From assembly GCA_036378435.1 (NCBI GenBank), contig DASUWK010000038.1:1-13636 (forward strand): a stretch of DNA of 13,636 nt. Direction: 5' to 3'. Below the pieces are notes generated by a model that ran no database searches, was not told the origin of the DNA, and worked only from the letters and a program-made list of their open reading frames with translations. Shown piece by piece: positions 13,224-13,636 of the stretch; within the stretch, counting starts at the first letter, position 1; each line of letters opens with the position of its first letter. Source of the DNA: DASUWK01 sp036378435 (GTDB taxonomy: Bacteria; Chloroflexota; Dormibacteria; Dormibacterales; Dormibacteraceae). A program made the translations under genes and the position numbers.

Positions 13224-13636
13224 GCGGGCTCGAGCCGGTAGCGCTGGGCGGCGACCGGTGACTCGGGCAGGAACGGCTTCGGCCGGACCGCGACCTCGTC
13301 GCCAAAGCGGACCTGCAGCCGCTCGATCGCGGCGGTGACCTCCTCCAGCGAACCGTCCCGTCCGACCCAGAGGCGCAGCTGGCGGCGGCCGGCCGCCTCG
13401 AGCTCGGGCAGCTCCACCGAGAGCTCGGCGATGGGCGCTGCCGGCGCCCACTCGCGCAGCCAGGAGCCGACCAGGCCGAACAGCTCGGGGCCGGCGGACA
13501 GCGGGTGCCGGACCGGTCCTTCGCGAGATTCCTCGGCGCTCCCGTCGAGCCGCAGCCGCACCTTGACTCGCTTGGCGCCGGCGCCGCGCACGCCGAGCTC
13601 CCGGCCGAGGTCGTCACAAAGAGCGCGGGCGATGAA
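13220..13636 (-). CDS. imuB: ImuB, Y-family DNA polymerase-like protein, C-terminal part (5' truncated)
   Basis: The last 138 codons are present; the frame runs off the right edge, so the palm, fingers and start are not visible. FIARALCDDLGRELGVRGAG and KRVKVRLRLDGS correspond to the start of the little-finger DNA-binding domain. PIAELSVELPELE followed by QLRLW (fragment residues 86-90, bases 13367-13381) matches the position and form of the sliding-clamp-binding motif QLxL(F/W). The tail FGDEVAVRPKPFLPESPVAAQRYRLEP is typical of ImuB. ImuB has lost polymerase catalytic residues in studied species and serves as the hub binding the clamp, DnaE2 and ImuA; whether that holds here cannot be seen. 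The stop overlaps the GTG start of DUF6504, and dnaE2 follows. The identification rests on the little-finger pattern plus this context. Confidence 0.85.
   Translation of the reverse strand, partial: FIARALCDDLGRELGVRGAGAKRVKVRLRLDGSAEESREGPVRHPLSAGPELFGLVGSWLREWAPAAPIAELSVELPELEAAGRRQLRLWVGRDGSLEEVTAAIERLQVRFGDEVAVRPKPFLPESPVAAQRYRLEPA

Noticed and set aside
12974..13451. Longer version of the DUF6504 frame starting at 13451
   Set aside because: The first ~75 residues are Arg/Gly/Ala-rich shadow sequence over imuB. Family homology begins exactly at the GTG at 13223, which overlaps the imuB stop.
1..13636. A defence island, prophage, transposon, tRNA or riboswitch
   Set aside because: All the DNA is accounted for by tightly packed metabolic, glycosylation, transport and translesion genes. 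No integrase, transposase, terminal inverted repeats, tRNA-like cloverleaf or long leader region was seen.

Overview
The window is GC-rich and almost fully coding. Genes are packed with 4-base overlaps or gaps of only about 12-34 bases, and several start at TTG. The gene set points to a GC-rich member of the Actinomycetota, Dormibacterota or Chloroflexota side of the tree. The main pointers are an imuB / DUF6504 / dnaE2 mutasome set, a bacterial protein O-mannosyltransferase and several large GT-C membrane enzymes. The phylum is an inference; no ribosomal or other marker gene is present to fix it.

Plus strand, 1-8086: one continuous run of genes that was already under way at the left edge. 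In order: the tail of a proline-rich protein; larE, a PP-loop sulfur transferase; glpK, glycerol kinase; a small two-helix membrane protein of unknown function; a protein O-mannosyltransferase (PMT, GT39); and two further polytopic GT-C-type membrane proteins. Three junctions are the same 4-base TTGA overlap (TTG start on TGA stop). The two junctions between the GT-C genes have longer overlaps of about 60 bases. The three GT-C genes look like a surface protein or lipid-linked-sugar glycosylation module. larE and glpK have no evident functional link to them or to each other.

Minus strand, 13636-8083: a second run that enters from the right edge. In transcription order: the C-terminal part of imuB, a DUF6504 gene, a possible 25-codon bridging ORF containing a 21-base direct repeat, dnaE2 (imuC), an MFS exporter-type transporter, and a DUF1003 membrane protein. 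ImuB and DnaE2 are the two parts of the error-prone translesion synthesis complex that works at the sliding clamp in damage-induced mutagenesis. imuA, the imuB start and any LexA site lie outside the window or are absent.

The two runs converge at 8083-8086, where the palindrome CTAG supplies the stop codon of both final genes. There is no intergenic stretch longer than about 75 bases. I saw no promoter region, tRNA, rRNA, CRISPR array or insertion sequence. I found no obvious undescribed multi-gene system. The most unusual items are the bridging mini-ORF and repeat between DUF6504 and dnaE2, the GT-C trio, the three-cysteine LarE outside a lar cluster, and the repeated TTGA junctions.
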